NCBI RefSeq assembly: GCF_014529535.1
Contig: NW_023503325.1
Span: forward strand, 2,712,826-2,776,825
Source: Bradysia coprophila
Lineage: Eukaryota; Arthropoda; Insecta; Diptera; Sciaridae
Reading direction: 5' to 3'
DNA: 64,000 bases
The notes below the pieces were generated by a model that was not told where the DNA came from, searched no databases, and saw nothing but the letters and a program-made list of their open reading frames with translations. Of the stretch, positions 1-13,600 are shown in pieces; position 1 is the first letter of the stretch; every line of letters begins with the position of its first letter. Made by a program: the position numbers and the translations under genes.

Positions 1-1928
1 CGGATGAAGAAAGTGTTATTGGCATACCACCCGAAACTGAACCGCCTCAAATGGATGAGGACGAAGGGGACAATGAAGATGGCGGCAGATTGAGAAAGAA
101 AACTGCTCGACTAAAGCGATTCATTGGGTCAACAATGAGAAAAACCGTTGACAAAGCCAAGTCCATTGCGTCGGAGGTATCGCATGCACGACATAAGGAA
201 GATGTGGCCGATATTATCGATGTGGTCAATCCAGAACAAAACATTAAAATCAAAGCGTCCAGCACAAATAAGGGACCGTATGAATTCACGAAATTGCAAC
301 ACGTTCAAGACCTCTCCGGTGAACACACCGGCGCTGTGTGGTGCATGAAATTTAGCTCGTGCGGACGATTGTTGGCTACGGCCGGTCAGGATCGGGTTTT
401 ACGAATTTGGGTACTCAAAGACGCCTATCCGTTTTTCCAAGACATGCGCAACAAATACAATGCTGATCAAAAGGCGTCACCGACGCCCTCACAAGAATCG
501 CTCGTGTCACACAATTCGGCGGAAGAAGCAATTGCGTTACAGACGGCCGCCGACCAATCATCCGGACCGTTTATGCCAAAAGCTTTTTGCTCGTACACCG
601 GGCACACATCTGGTTTGTGAAATTTTTTTTGCTTCCCACGGTTGTTAGGGGCCGTTCATAAATTACGTAACGCTAGAGGGGGGAGGGGGGGGTATGAGGC
701 AAGCGTTACGGTTCTAACAAAATTGGGTCAAACTTGACCCTTTTAGCGTTACAGACCCGGGGGGGGTCTGAAAAATGTTGATTTTTGCGTTACGTAATTT
801 ATGAACGGCCCCTTACTGTAATTTTCCATTTTTGTTTTCCAGACTTACTCGATGTGTCGTGGTCGAAGAACTATTTCATCCTGTCAAGCTCAATGGATAA
901 AACCGTACGTTTGTGGCACATTTCTCGCCGTGAATGCTTATGCTGTTTCCAGCACATTGATTTTGTAACAGCCATAGCATTTCATCCGCGTGACGATCGT
1001 TACTTTTTGAGCGGAAGTCTCGATGGTAAATTACGGTTATGGAATATACCGGACAAGAAGGTCGCACTGTGGAACGAGGTGGACGGACAAACAAAACTAA
1101 TAACGGCAGCTAACTTTTGTCAGAATGGAAAATTCGCTGTGGTCGGATCGTACGACGGTCGTTGCTTGTTTTACAATACCGATCAGTTGAAGTATCACAC
1201 ACAAATCCATGTACGATCGACGCGAGGTCGCAATAAAACGGGCCGCAAAATCAGTGGCATTGAACCGATGCCGGGCGAAGATAAAATTTTGGTCACATCA
1301 AACGATAGTCGGGTGCGGCTGTATGATTTGCGTGATTTGAATTTGAGTTGTAAATATAAAGGCTATTCTAACGTGTCATCCCAAATCAAAGCATCGTTTA
1401 GTCACGATGGGAAGTATATTATTGCCGGTTCGGAGAATCAATGTATTTATATTTGGAAAACGAACCACGACTACTCCAAACTGAGTTCGGTAAGTGAGAG
1501 GACAATTTTACGCTTGAACTTTACAGTTGATCGATGATTGTCATTCATCCATTCCTTCGTCCGTAGGTTCGACGGGATCGTAGTGATTTTTGGGAAGGTA
1601 TTAAAGCACACAACGCAACTGTTACCTGTGCAATATTTGCACCTCATCCGGAGGCCATAATCAAGTCCGAACCAGACGATGATGATATATCTAGAGTTAG
1701 TGTAAGTAAACCGCCCACTACTTTGTCTCACTTCAAAAATTCAAACTTTGCATGTGGATGTTACAGAATCCAACGCCCACCACAACGGATCCAATGGTTG
1801 AGCAGCGAAAGAAGAGTTGCGGATATGTGCTAATCAGTGCGGATTTTAATGGTGCGATCAAAGTATTCGTCAATAAAACAAAACCGAAGCACAGCAGTCT
1901 GCCCTATACGGCCATTCTGGACGATTAG
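1..1928 (+). CDS. WDR44: WDR44-like WD40-repeat protein (3' part, 5' truncated)
   Basis: Partial gene entering from the left edge. Exons are <1-612, 843-1489, 1567-1701 and 1767-1928 (stop TAG), each flanked by GT-AG with matching phases. The reading frame is open to the edge, so the ATG at 51 is probably internal. An acidic stretch and a basic segment come first, followed by WD40 blades with typical motifs (GEHTGAVWCMKFS, DKTVRLWHISRRECLCCF, GSLDGKLRLWNIPDKKVALW, ILVTSNDSRVRLYDLRDL). These match the WD40 half of WDR44/Rabphilin-11 family proteins almost residue for residue as I remember them. Family knowledge: WDR44 is a Rab11 effector acting in recycling-endosome and tubular export traffic. 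The Rab11-binding N-terminal half lies outside the window. The first intron carries a MITE. The gene is tail-to-tail with the beta-mannosidase gene, about 2.7 kb apart. Confidence 0.93.
648..812. mobile_element. 165 bp PIF/Harbinger-like MITE in a WDR44 intron
   Basis: Both ends carry a 25-26 bp inverted repeat beginning GGGGCCGTTCATAAATTACG. The element is flanked by TTA on each side (645-647 and 813-815), the 3 bp target duplication typical of PIF/Harbinger elements. The G-rich centre (about 676-692) is paired with a GGGGGG run near 760. It has no coding capacity. It lies wholly inside the intron 613-842, so the splice sites are intact. The superfamily call rests only on the TTA duplication. 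Confidence 0.8.
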
Positions 1929-3167
1929 ATTTTATTGAAATTGAAGTGACGGAAAATCGAACCAGTATATACAGGCTTGATGGGCGTTTCCTTTGTTTAG
2001 GAGTATCAATATAGTTGGGGTGGGCCAGATGGTAGTGTCGGATTAGTGTAACTTTTTACCGATTTGATTTAACTATTTATTGGATTTCAAATTCACTTTT
2101 TTCGCAATAGTTTTGGTTTTAATTTGAATGTTGTTTTTAACGGCCCCGTACAAGCATAAATTTCTCAATTATAAATTTGCATCACGAAAGCACCTTTTTG
2201 ACTTGAACATTGTGCACAAAATCATATACTGATCAACAGCAGCAGTATCACACAGAAACGGTTTTTTTAGCTGTGAACTTGTGATGAAACTTTATCACTG
2301 ACCTACACTGGTTGTTCAAGCGATTCATCAAATAGTGGTTTTATCATTGACTGTTGACTATACTTCCATGAAAGAAGCCATGTCTATTCTGCAAACATTT
2401 GCGCTCAATTAAACAATTAGACAATTTGCATCGACTACCGGGTTGACGCCGGAAAATTAGCGATAAATTGGACTTGTTGAGATCGACAGCTATAGCTATT
2501 GTCAATTCGTCATTAGTTGTCAATAGCTGTCAATGTCAGCGAATTCGAATCCTCAACTTAAGCGTGCACAAAGTGATCTCGCCTTAAGTACATTTTCGCT
2601 TAGTTTTTGGTTTAGTAAAACGTTAGATTTTTTGCTCCAGTTAGCCAACTTCTACATGGAGTTCAATTTCAATGCTACCATCGAAAAATTCGCATGACAT
2701 GCAAAGCCAAAGTTCTTGTCTACAGCTCCACTAACCTTTTTTCACCCAAAGACGTCGACTCGAAAGACGTCGTCTCAAAAGCAGTAGTATCGATCGATGC
2801 TGAATCTGCGCAACAGAAAATTCTCCGCTATTCCGACTTCAATCGATACTACTGCCTCAAAGAAGACTTTTTTCAGTTCGATATCTTGGAATGATATGTA
2901 AAGCAACAACATTGTCTGATGCCAAATTTTCCGCCCTTGTCGCTCTTACATAATTCGACTGAGAAGGAGATAAATAGTGTTCAAAGTTTTGATGTTGTTC
3001 CAGGTTACGCGACCTAGCGGCGTATGTGTTCCAAAAATGGGCGGGTTGTGTTTTTAAAAGTATCTATTCTTGACAGTCCTGGCAGAGAAAAAACCTCGAC
3101 ATGCACTTAAACATTTCAGCTTCACATAATTCATCGTATATGCTACCAAACTTCCGTAAGCTCTACC

Positions 3168-3460
3168 TCTCCTGAAAGTACATGCAATTGCCTTTCATAT
3201 GACACCCCACACGACCATGAACGTTTCGTGTAACTCGAGAAATATCTGTAAGAGAAGTGTACGTTTTCAGTCTTTTTTCTGTTGAAAACGTCAACTGCAC
3301 ATATCTCAGTGTGGATGAATTTTAAACCCAATAAGACCCTATTTGCCCGAAAGTACATGTACCTTTCTAATGACACCACACACGACTCTGTACGGCTCGT
3401 GTAACTGGAGAATTTTTTTAAAGAAAAGTGTATGTTTTCGGTTTTTGATCACCTCACACA
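3168..3460. repeat. Diverged direct duplication (two copies of about 115 bp)
   Basis: Two copies of one unit start at about 3170 and 3348. Each runs: GAAAGTACATG, then CTTTC..ATGACACC, CACACGAC, CGTGTAACT.GAGAA, and an AGAAAAGTGTA..TTTTC end. They differ at many sites and by small indels. This looks like remnants of an interspersed or tandem repeat of unknown type. Confidence 0.6.
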
Positions 3461-3814
3461 AGCTTCGAAGAATTTTTTTGAAAGTGGTTTTGGCTTCTGC
3501 GGTCGAATACCTTATTGAGTCTTTGGAAAAAAGTCCAATGGAAAATGCGTCCGATTTCAAGATTCTGTTTTTCAAAAGAATCCCTAACAACTCTTGTCGC
3601 AAAGTGAGAGTCTGTCTTCGTCTAGCATAACCTAACATTAAGATCGTCCATACATTACGTGACACTTGATGGGGTAGACCTCTAAAAAGAACAATGGAGT
3701 TGTATGTTGTTCTAGTGTTCTCAAAAAACGCACATGCTTACTGACGTTAATAAGTGTAGGCTTAGCATATTCGATACAATTCCTTCGATTTATAAAATGT
3801 CTACTATTTCCCTA

Positions 3815-3960
3815 GAATCGATTGTCAATTTTTTTGAAAAAATCGTTATCGATCGAATGTTTTATCGATAACTCGATTATCAATCGATGTTTATCGATTA
3901 TCGATGAAACATTCGATTGCTATTGTATCGATAATTTCATCATCGATTGATGACATTTTT
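3815..3960. repeat. ATCGAT/TATCGATA-rich cluster
   Basis: In about 145 bp there are roughly ten overlapping copies of ATCGAT or near variants (for example GTTATCGATCGAATG, TTTATCGATAACTCG, TTATCGATTATCGATG). TATCGATA is the core recognised by the fly factors DREF and BEAF (family knowledge). It could be a cluster of such sites, or only a degenerate palindromic low-complexity repeat. Position between two convergent genes is compatible with a boundary, but nothing here proves it. Confidence 0.45.
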
Positions 3961-4637
3961 GGGTGAAAATGTCCAAATATGTGAACGCTTCCCTCTACGT
4001 TGTTGTTGCTTAACATTGATGAACAGTTCCTTAGTATCCAAGAATTTTATGTAGTTAATAGACGGCGGGACAAATGAAATAGTCCGACAAATTTCAAGTC
4101 TAATTTTCGATGGTAATGTGCATGCATTGTGCAGCTATAGAAACAGTCTGTGCGCACACCATTCGTTATTACCGACAAAATTTTAATTTGGGTAATAATA
4201 AGCGAGTGTATTGAAAAGGGCAATGTTGGCCGACGCACTATATTTACCACCATCTACTATTTAAAATACTGCTAATGTATACTCCGACAGCCTAGATTGT
4301 ATAGTCTATCTATGCCATTCTGAGTGGATGCCAACAAATAATAATAAAATATAGTTGAAAGAGTTCACGTTATATTGATTTTTTGAAGATCGCTTGTGTA
4401 TCAGATCTTTTAAAATAGTTGTGCTCAGTTCGTAACTACGTGCTTCATACAAAATATTATTGGATTAAAAACGGTATTATTATACATGCGTTTGCATTAC
4501 GCACAATTGTAATGTTTTTATTTTTAATTTTAGGGCCTTTGTTAGTGGAAAATAATTAAAAAAACAAAAAACAAAATTTGATTGTGTACAGACAGAGTTG
4601 AAGTTTTTTTTTCTTTTCTTTGAAATATATAAAAACA

Positions 4638-7600
4638 TTAATTCATGAATTGATTGACTGTTAATACACGAATATTCCGATCGTCAATCGTTAGCGAACC
4701 CGTTGGATCATAGAAATTTACGCCGATAGTTCGATTCCGTTCGAATTGCATGAATCCATTGTCAGTGAACACAAACCGGCTGATGGCATCGTGTCGGATC
4801 TGGATGTAAACGAATAGGGCTGGTGCTTCGACGATGATATCAAAAATGATGGTGCGATAGCCGTCCACCGAAGAATCGGCGATGTCTTTACGAATATTTT
4901 GTACCTTGAACAAAATTTCACGTTTATTGATGGGTAATTTGTCTTTCACCGCTGGAGATTTATTGGACGATGAAGAGATTTAGACAGTATTCAGGTATAA
5001 TTTCGCAGAAATATTTTACTAGGCTCCACCACTGGGGTGAGTGAAATTTTTTTCATAGATTTTTGCGGGGTTGGGTCACGCTATTTGCACCAACATTCGC
5101 TATTGTTTCGACGCCCTCAGCATTTAAGTTACTGTTACAGCTTGCGACAAATCGTAGAACCTAAAATTTCGAGTTTTCGGTCTCCCACCTATTTCGACCT
5201 CTACAAAAAAATGCATTTGAGATTTTTGTTAGCTGTATTAGTCCTATTCTACTTAGAGTAGAGATGAGCGGGCCGACGTTTTTTCAATACCCGACCCGAC
5301 CCGGCCCGATCCAATTTTTTGAACCCGAGCCCGACCCGACCCGAGACTTTTCTCTTCGCGGCCCGACCCAACCCGACCCGAAAAAATCATCGGCCCGACG
5401 TGACCCGAATTTTTTTTACTATAAGAAATTTAATGAAAAATCATTTTCTACGCATAAAAGCTTTGCAATAATCTTATACGCGAAGTAAAATAATAAAATA
5501 AGTTAGTGTTTCATGCTTTATAGGCTTTTATTGGCTTACTTTAAATTTGTATTTCTAAGTCGGGCCGGCCCGAATTTTTGTTTTCAAAGCCCGACCCGAC
5601 CCGGCCCGAATGAATTTTCAAAACCCGGACCCGAACCCGATCGGGCCGGGTCGGGTCGGGTCGGGCCGATGTATTTCGGGCGGCCCGCTCATCTCTAACT
5701 CCTACAGAAACAAAAATCCTGAAGAAGTGTATCGAAAAAGTCTCTGATGTTAAACTTGAAATGGGTTAAAATTCTTGGGAATATCGGAAGCTATCCAGAA
5801 CAGAAAAGCTTTTGAAAATCATCTGAGAAACGTTGGTGTCTAAAATTGAGGCAAAATGACTCATTGATAAAATCGTCTGAATTACGGTCCTCGCTTCGCT
5901 CTGGCCACAAATTCGTTAATGCTTAACCTGGCACATACGGCTATCTGTTATCGAAAGTGATAACAAAAATATTGAGAGTCTATGGGTAACATTGTCATTC
6001 CTATAGTAAAATGTATGTCAAAAAATTGAAGTACAAGATTCGAAATCAACAGATTAAAAATACTTTTATCGATGGAAGTAATAGACCCGATGCTAATACT
6101 GGTCATATGCTTGCCGTTTGTAACAGGTTAATGACTAAAGTTATCGTGTTATCGACAAAAAGGAAAAAAATTCTTTTGAGAATTCAGATCGTTCGATTTC
6201 ATCAAATCAGTGTTTTGAGTCGGTTCAACCTGAGAGTAATTATACCTAGAGAGGAAATTTCGAACAAAATTACGTAAAATATGTGGTCCCAACATGAAAT
6301 ACGAAATGTTTATTGGTATATGTTGTTGCCCCTTAATTAAGAGGGCAAATTGAACTACCAAAAGCGTCCACGCATACATGTATTGGTGTAAAATTATACG
6401 AAATGGGGACCACATTTCGTCGTTACAAATTTTCCCTCTAGACATAATTACTCTTAGGGTTCAACCGTTCAACTCACTCGGTTGATAAATGGATGATTCG
6501 CCTCTGACACAAGATAGAGAAAATGTTCTTCCTAACTTATGCTACAAAGCCTTTTAGCGAATTCGATGCCAGAACTCGCCTCCAGCTCGTACTGGGAGTT
6601 AGAAACCTCTATTTTTTTTTTCGATATTATGCAGCTTAACAAGGAATAAATTATTCATAAAATAGCCTTCCATGTCGCTAATCCAAGACAGAGAATTATT
6701 AGGATTATTAAAATCTTTTAACTTCAATATTAACCTTCTACGAGAATTTCGTCGTGGATAAAAACCAAAAAACTTGAAAATCTGTTAAGTATCGTGAGAA
6801 CAAGCGTAACTGACGTTTTTTTTGTATATAACGTTTTTACCAATGTAAGACAATTTTCAAAAAAATGTAATGGGTACGAACAACGCACTGTCTCTGATAC
6901 ATCTCGCAATGAGAATGGACTTTTCTACCTGTCGTCTTAAGAAATACGTACAATGGTTTAGAGGGTCTACGGATTATCTGTGCAAGAAATGAAATTTGGT
7001 CCATCGATCCACTGTTCATTCAAAGTTTCAACGTTTGTTTCAGTTCGCTTAAAGCTCCAACTCAAAGTTCATCACACTTCCATCACATTCGAGACTTCAT
7101 CCGACCTAAACAGAGCAACAAAAAACGACGATAAAAGGGCCAAATTCTAAGTCCAAATACATTGACGTCCCCGATGAGTTAACCCAATGTGTCTGTTTTC
7201 ATTCTATAATTCGCGGGAATTATAGAAATTAACTGTGAAGTTCTTGAAGCTAGAGGGACGAAACGGTGTCTCTAGGTACTGTAGGGATAGACTAGACTTG
7301 GACGACTTTTTGTTTTTGTTTAATTCGCTCCTACGTTTTTACGCGGATTGGACTGTATTTGGACATAGAATTTGGCCCTTTTATCGTCGTTTTTTGTTCC
7401 TGTGTTTAGGTCTGAGACTTTGAATGAACGGTGGATCGATGGACAAAATTTCATTTCTTTCACAGATAATCCGTAGACCCCCTAAACCCCTGTGTGTCTT
7501 TCTTAAGACGACAGGCAATAAAGTCCATTCTCGTTGCGAGATGTATCAGAGACAGTGCTATGGTACAAACTTTTGAAATGATTTTCTGTCGTCAGGCCTT

Positions 7601-10600
7601 GCCTCTCAGTCAAGGGAAGAAGCACGTTGTCCTAACAGTTTGAATATATTTCAAACAGGCTGGTAACATATTTACCGTTTCTGAAGAATTATTAGGTGTT
7701 CAGCTTCATATATGACATCGCTTTGAGTATTTATAATTTTCGTAGCATTGAAGAACCGAGAAAATGACCGGAAAGCAAAAAACAACCTTGGATTTTGACA
7801 TTGAATTTCTACCTATCATTTAGCTGATGCTTCTGAATTATTCTGATTGTAATATTAAGAGGGCAGACTAGGTGCGAAGTAGGCTATATATTGAAAAATT
7901 GGTTTTAAAATTAATGTAGACCATTTAATGAAAATCTGTTCCAGCAATTAGATGAGCAATATGTTTATCTATCTCTAAAAAATGAAAAACGATTTACAAT
8001 AAGCAACAGTTGGAAGAAAACCGATTTCCAAAAAAATATTGCATAGCCTAACTTTAAGCGACGTTCATATTTTGGAAATCGGTTTTCTTCCAACTGTTGC
8101 TTATTGTAAATCGTTTTTCATTTTTTAGAGATAGATAAACATATTGCTCATCTAATTGCTGGAACAGATTTTCATTAAATGGTCTACATTAATTTTAAAA
8201 CCAATTTTTCAATATATAGCCTACTTCACACCTAGTCTGCCCTCTTAACGAGTCAAATCAGCTGCGCGTCCAAAAACAGAGCATAAACATTGGTCGGGTA
8301 TGATCAAGTCTCATTAAAATTGAAAACTAATTTAAAAGCAATTAAGAAGCAAGTACGCTTGAAAACAGGTAAACTTAGTTATTATTATGCGAATCATGTT
8401 AAATAATAGAGGGGCCTCACAATAATAATTACCATTTCGACGCAGCTCTTTACTTATCACGAAATATCGCAATAAGCAGACTTAGGGTCAGGGACTACTT
8501 TTAAGAAATTTTGAAGTAACTTTGGAGAAATATTTGAGATAAACCGATTTCTTAAAATAGTGCCTGGACACAGAAAACCAGTTTACAAAAAGAATAATGT
8601 TGCGAATGTCGATGGAAAATGTGATATATTATGGAGTTTCGTTTAATTGGTTTGACTACATTTAGCGGTTGAAAAATATCGTGTTGTACTTGAATACGAA
8701 CGTAGTATGGGTAACGTTAACGTATTCAATTCGAAAAAGTGGTATCACTCACTGCAAGGGGGAAACAACAATGGAAAATCTAGTCCCACCGTTCGACCAT
8801 TCGCCCATTATTCGCCTATTATTTCCACATTATTCGCCTTCATTCGCTCATTATTCGCCTAACACTGCCCCACCGTTCGCTCGTGTTGTTTCCCCCTCGA
8901 TTCATTATTTTTGATGATTATGTTGTTCTAGATTTGTATCTTACTCGCAGAGCATATCAAAGCAACAGACAAGTGTGGTGTGCTTTGTTCGTCGGTTGAT
9001 TTAGAGAAGAAAGAAATGGCTCTAATGTTGAGTCTGTTATCTCCTGCGATCATATTGATCGGTTTCGTTAGTTTTGTTGTTATTTACTTGGTGCGCAACA
9101 GTAAAACTCGTTCAGAATTTTCGAAACTTCCTCAGCCTGCCGGTAAATTGCCAGTGGTTGGACATTCATTATTATTATTGAAAAGAGGTGTGGACATTAC
9201 GGAATCGTCTTTCGAGGCCTTTTACAAATATGCCGTGGAATATCACGAGTTCGGTCTGTACGCCTTTGCATTGGCCTTCCAACCTACCGTCCACATTTTT
9301 TCTGCTGAACACTTTGAAAAGGTATGACAGTCGCAACAACAATGAATCAATTTTTCAAAATCATTCTACGGAATTTAGCTGATGACATCGAACACACATA
9401 TCAACAAATCAACCTCGTACAGTCCACTTCGACCATGGCTCGGAACGGGTCTGATCGTTAGCGGTGGAGACAAATGGCATAAAGATCGGAAAAGTTTGAC
9501 ACCGGCTTTCCACTTCAAGATAATGGATGAATTCAATCCGCTGATCAATAAACATGCGAGAGTGTTGTGCGACAAAATCAAAACCACTTTGAATATGGAA
9601 GTCACCAACTGTGTGGCCACATTATCGGCTTGTGCCTTAGACACCATTTGTGAGACGTCAATGGGCGTGGACATGAAAACACAAACTTGTGAAAGTGACG
9701 AGAATTCTTTCTCCACAAGTTTCATTGAATTCAACAAATTGGCAACGAAACGAGCCCTAAATTCATTGCTCAGTCAAAATGAGCGACTGTATGCCATGAC
9801 GCCGGATGGTCGAAGATCGAAGCGATTGATCAAAAATATGCATGACTTTACTGGAGGCATTGTCCGACAACGGAAAAAAGAAGTTGAGTCGACGATACGC
9901 ACTGGAGTTGGTGAAGGAAAGAGAAAATTGAAGTCGCTGTTGGATTTAATGTTGGACATTCACTTGAATGACAACAGTTTAAATCTGCAAGACATTCAAT
10001 TCCAGTTGGATAATTTCGCTTTCGCCGGACATGACACCGTTTCGAACGCAATATCATTTGTTCTCGTATGCCTTGCGAATTACACTGATGTACAACATCG
10101 TGTACGAGCCGAAATAACTGAAGTTATTGGCGACGGAGCAACGGAAATTAGCACCGATCATTTGTCGAAATTTCCCTACTTAGAGATGGTCATCAAAGAG
10201 TCGATGCGTGTTTATCCTCCCGTGAGTATAAGTTGTGACTGTGTGAGGCGGTTGTCAAATAATTGAAATTCGTTTTTTTTTTGGAAATTGAAAAGGTCCC
10301 CTTTACCGGTCGTCATCTACACGAAAATTTAACTCTTGGCGATCATGTCATACCGAAAGGAACGGATATTTGGATGAATTACTTTGCGCTCAATCGAAAT
10401 CCCACTCATTGGCCGGAACCGAACAAATTTGATCCGGAACGATTTTCGCCGGAAAATTCGACCGGACGACATCCATTTGCATTCGTGCCGTTCAGTGCTG
10501 GCCAGAGAAATTGTATCGGACAACGATACGCTAAGACGTTCATGAAGATTGTTATTGCACAAATTGTCACACAATTTGAAATCATTCCAGTCACTACCAT

Positions 10601-13600
10601 TGGAGATTTGACATTGTCGTTCGAGATTACCATCAAAACGATGAAGCCGATTCAATTGAAATTCAAATCGTTGACAGTGTAGAATAAAGTGTTGTCGCAC
10701 CACTGAATTCAATATTGAAGAAAAGAGCAAAATTGTCACCTTTAATTTCGGGTCCTTGATACCGACAGCATCCTTAACTTTTGTGGGAAAAACGAAATTG
10801 GTAGCGATGGTGGTGCCATTATCCTTTGCCTTTGTCAGAACGAATTCCATAACCGCATTGTATCTGGTTAACGGCGGTATCAAATAGTTATCCAGATGAA
10901 ATCTTGCAATATTTTCCACGGACTTATTTATCGTCTGAGTAATAAAAAAACAGAAAAATTTAAAATCACCCTCCGCTTCAAACTACCGGCTCTACAACAT
11001 ACCGATGTATAATTCCATGTATGAATGTACTTCACGGCTAAGCTTGACCAATTGTAGATTTTAAGGGTCAGCTGGAAGTCCTCTTTGATCGATTTAACAT
11101 CCCGAACGATGTGGACGTTAATGTGATTGGTTAAGTCGACAACAACGGCAAGTGAAATTGGAGCGAAAAACTTCTCGGCATAATGTTGCAAAATCTATAA
11201 TGTCGTCCAACGAATAAATCAAGTGAAAAACGGAACTTGCGTCACTGACTATGCTAACGTGCGCACTTTATTTCTAAGAATCCATCGATCAAAAGGATGC
11301 GAACCTTATAGTTACCATTAAACTCAATGCTTGACCACGATGGTGCAACCCAGACATCATTCAATTGCCAGTACAGCGCACCCATCGTATTCATTAGACC
11401 GTCCTGTTCAATGAGGTAAACTTCCGTTTCCGTTTTAATAGCCATTGCTTGACTGATTTGACTGAAGTAGATTAGGCTTTCCACATATGGCGTGTCGTTT
11501 CGGTCGAACGCCGGTAGATTTTTGTGAATTAGATCAAGTATCGGAGCATTGCCTAAAGGAAAGTGTTGGCGGTGGTCGATCAGATCATTTAAATTATCGC
11601 CTGATGATTGAACGGATTCCCAACTGGCCAGGGATGGTATGCTCTGGAAACCATACTCGGAAACGAATCGAGGTCGCGGATAAATATTTGGATTCCATCC
11701 ATCGGCTAGATAGGTGTAGAAGTGAACTGCAGAGGAAAATTTTGAATTTTAGAAAAATCAAATTTCGTTCCGGAGGATTCATAAAGTGGAATTACTGTCG
11801 CCGTAGTGCCAATCCTGTGGATTATCTTGAATTATTGACTCGTTCGATTTTTTCTTCCCATTTGACGGTGATGAATACAACCAAATGTGCCATTTATCAT
11901 TCCGGTACACTTCATTCGCTATGGTGTCATTATAGAGCCGCAGATATTCGGAGACGAATCTATCGTAATCCTTCCCAGTGCCATACCTTCGGGATAGTTA
12001 GAATTAACTTGATAACCCTAAATGCGAATTGGAAGTTTTCCCATTACCAGTTCTCTCTTAATGCTGCTTCGTTCTCATTATTTCCAGCCCAAACCGCAAT
12101 CGAGGGATGAGATTGTAGCCGACGAATGTTTTGTTTAACCTCCTCTTTTACAGAACTATAACAAAAACAGAAAGTATTCTCGACAAATGTTTTGGTAATG
12201 TTTCCCCATATTCGATTACCGTAAAAAGCCATCAAACACCGGATACATTGCGCACGCAAACATCATATCCTGCCATATTAGAATGCCATGCTCGTCAGCA
12301 AGATCGTAAAAATAATCTGACTCATAAATGCCACCACCCCACACTCGTATCATATTCATGTGTGACGCTTTCATGGCTCTGAAATAAAATTCCAGTTGAT
12401 TCCTGTCAGCGCCCTTCTCTGGTAATATATGCATCGGTATCCAGTTTGTCCCTTTCATGAATATCGGCAGCTTGTTAATCCGAAAGTAGAAAGACGTACC
12501 ACCATCTGTAACGTTAACTATTAGTCTATTGGTCAACGTTTTATTTGATTTGACAGTTTGGGGTACCTAATGGATCTTCAATAAGTTCAACGGTACGGAA
12601 ACCGAGTCGTATACTTTTCGTCGACGTCATAAACTTTCGATCGAAGTTCCGAATTTGGTTTGTGTCAGTGCGTCCAACGGAACCTTCCCAGGATGCTACT
12701 AACGTATATAAACGTTGATCTCCATAACCATTCGGCCACCAGAGCTGCACTTTTTCCTTTAAGATAAAATTTACAAATTTTTGTTGTTGATACTGGATGT
12801 AAATTGAGGATTTCAATAAGTTTTCATAATTCTCGTCCCATTGAATGGGGCGAGGCATTCGAAACTACGCACAAAACCGAGTCGAAAAAGAGGATGAGAA
12901 TTAATGAATGTTTCCTTACTTTAGGCAACTGGAAAGAAATGTTAAAGCTGAACTCTCCATTTTCATCCGGTAAAGCCGATAGCGTTGTATTGATCGGCAA
13001 TACCAACAACTCCTTAACTTCCACGGTCAAATTTCCTTCTACCGCCGTTGAATTGTTTTCACTTTCCGTTTCGAAATGTATTGTCAGATGAACGAACCAC
13101 ATATCCTTCGATTCGTCCAAGTAATAAGTCAGATCTCGAATTATTGCCGACTGGTACAATTCAAGCTGAACATTTTTCCTAGGAAAATAAACTGTTACGC
13201 ATCATGCTTAAAATAATTATCCGTTTTCCTGCACCTACCATATGCCCATAGATGGTGCTGCTAGGCCCCAATCCCACGAAAAACTTGACTGCATTTTTCT
13301 TACAAAATTCATATGGCATTCACCATTATACCTAGTGGGCGGACATTCTGGTGGCGTGATCTTGTTAGCATCTGCCAAAAATTTGGCAACTTGAATTGGT
13401 GATAGAATTTCCACGCGAAGAGTGTTGTTGGTCTATTAAGATTGATAAAGTGGCAAATGTAATTTATTCCGATGACAAAAGAAGAAGATTAATCTGAATG
13501 TTGAGTGCAGAACGTGTTATGCTGTACACCGACAACGTGTTGGTTACTAATTTTTTTCGAATTGACTGTTGGATTAAGGGCCCATTTTAAGGGAATGAAT

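Larger units (their letters stand above)
1929..4637. other. Convergent intergenic region (WDR44 / beta-mannosidase 3' ends)
   Basis: This region holds the 3' UTRs of the two convergent genes and otherwise no gene I can support. Short ORFs at 2694-2894 and 3143-3665 look random. Recognisable content is a degenerate duplicated block at 3168-3460 and an ATCGAT-rich block at 3815-3960, listed separately. A possible polyadenylation signal for beta-mannosidase (TTTATT on the + strand) lies at about 4517-4522. Confidence 0.6.

Noticed and set aside
4638..4949. Stand-alone ORF ending in a beta-mannosidase C-terminus, possibly a pseudogene fragment
   Set aside because: Starting at the internal AAG|GTA acceptor (4905) it joins exon 12 of the 10.7-14.3 kb gene in phase 0, with family-consistent sequence, and that gene otherwise lacks its end. 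A terminal exon explains it better.
5264..5698. ORFs with PTRPGP-type repeats
   Set aside because: They lie entirely inside the foldback MITE and follow from its CCCGACCCG units.
10329..10919. 196-codon minus-strand ORF
   Set aside because: Only 10934-10740 is a real exon (beta-mannosidase exon 12); the rest is the antisense shadow of the P450 haem-domain exon.
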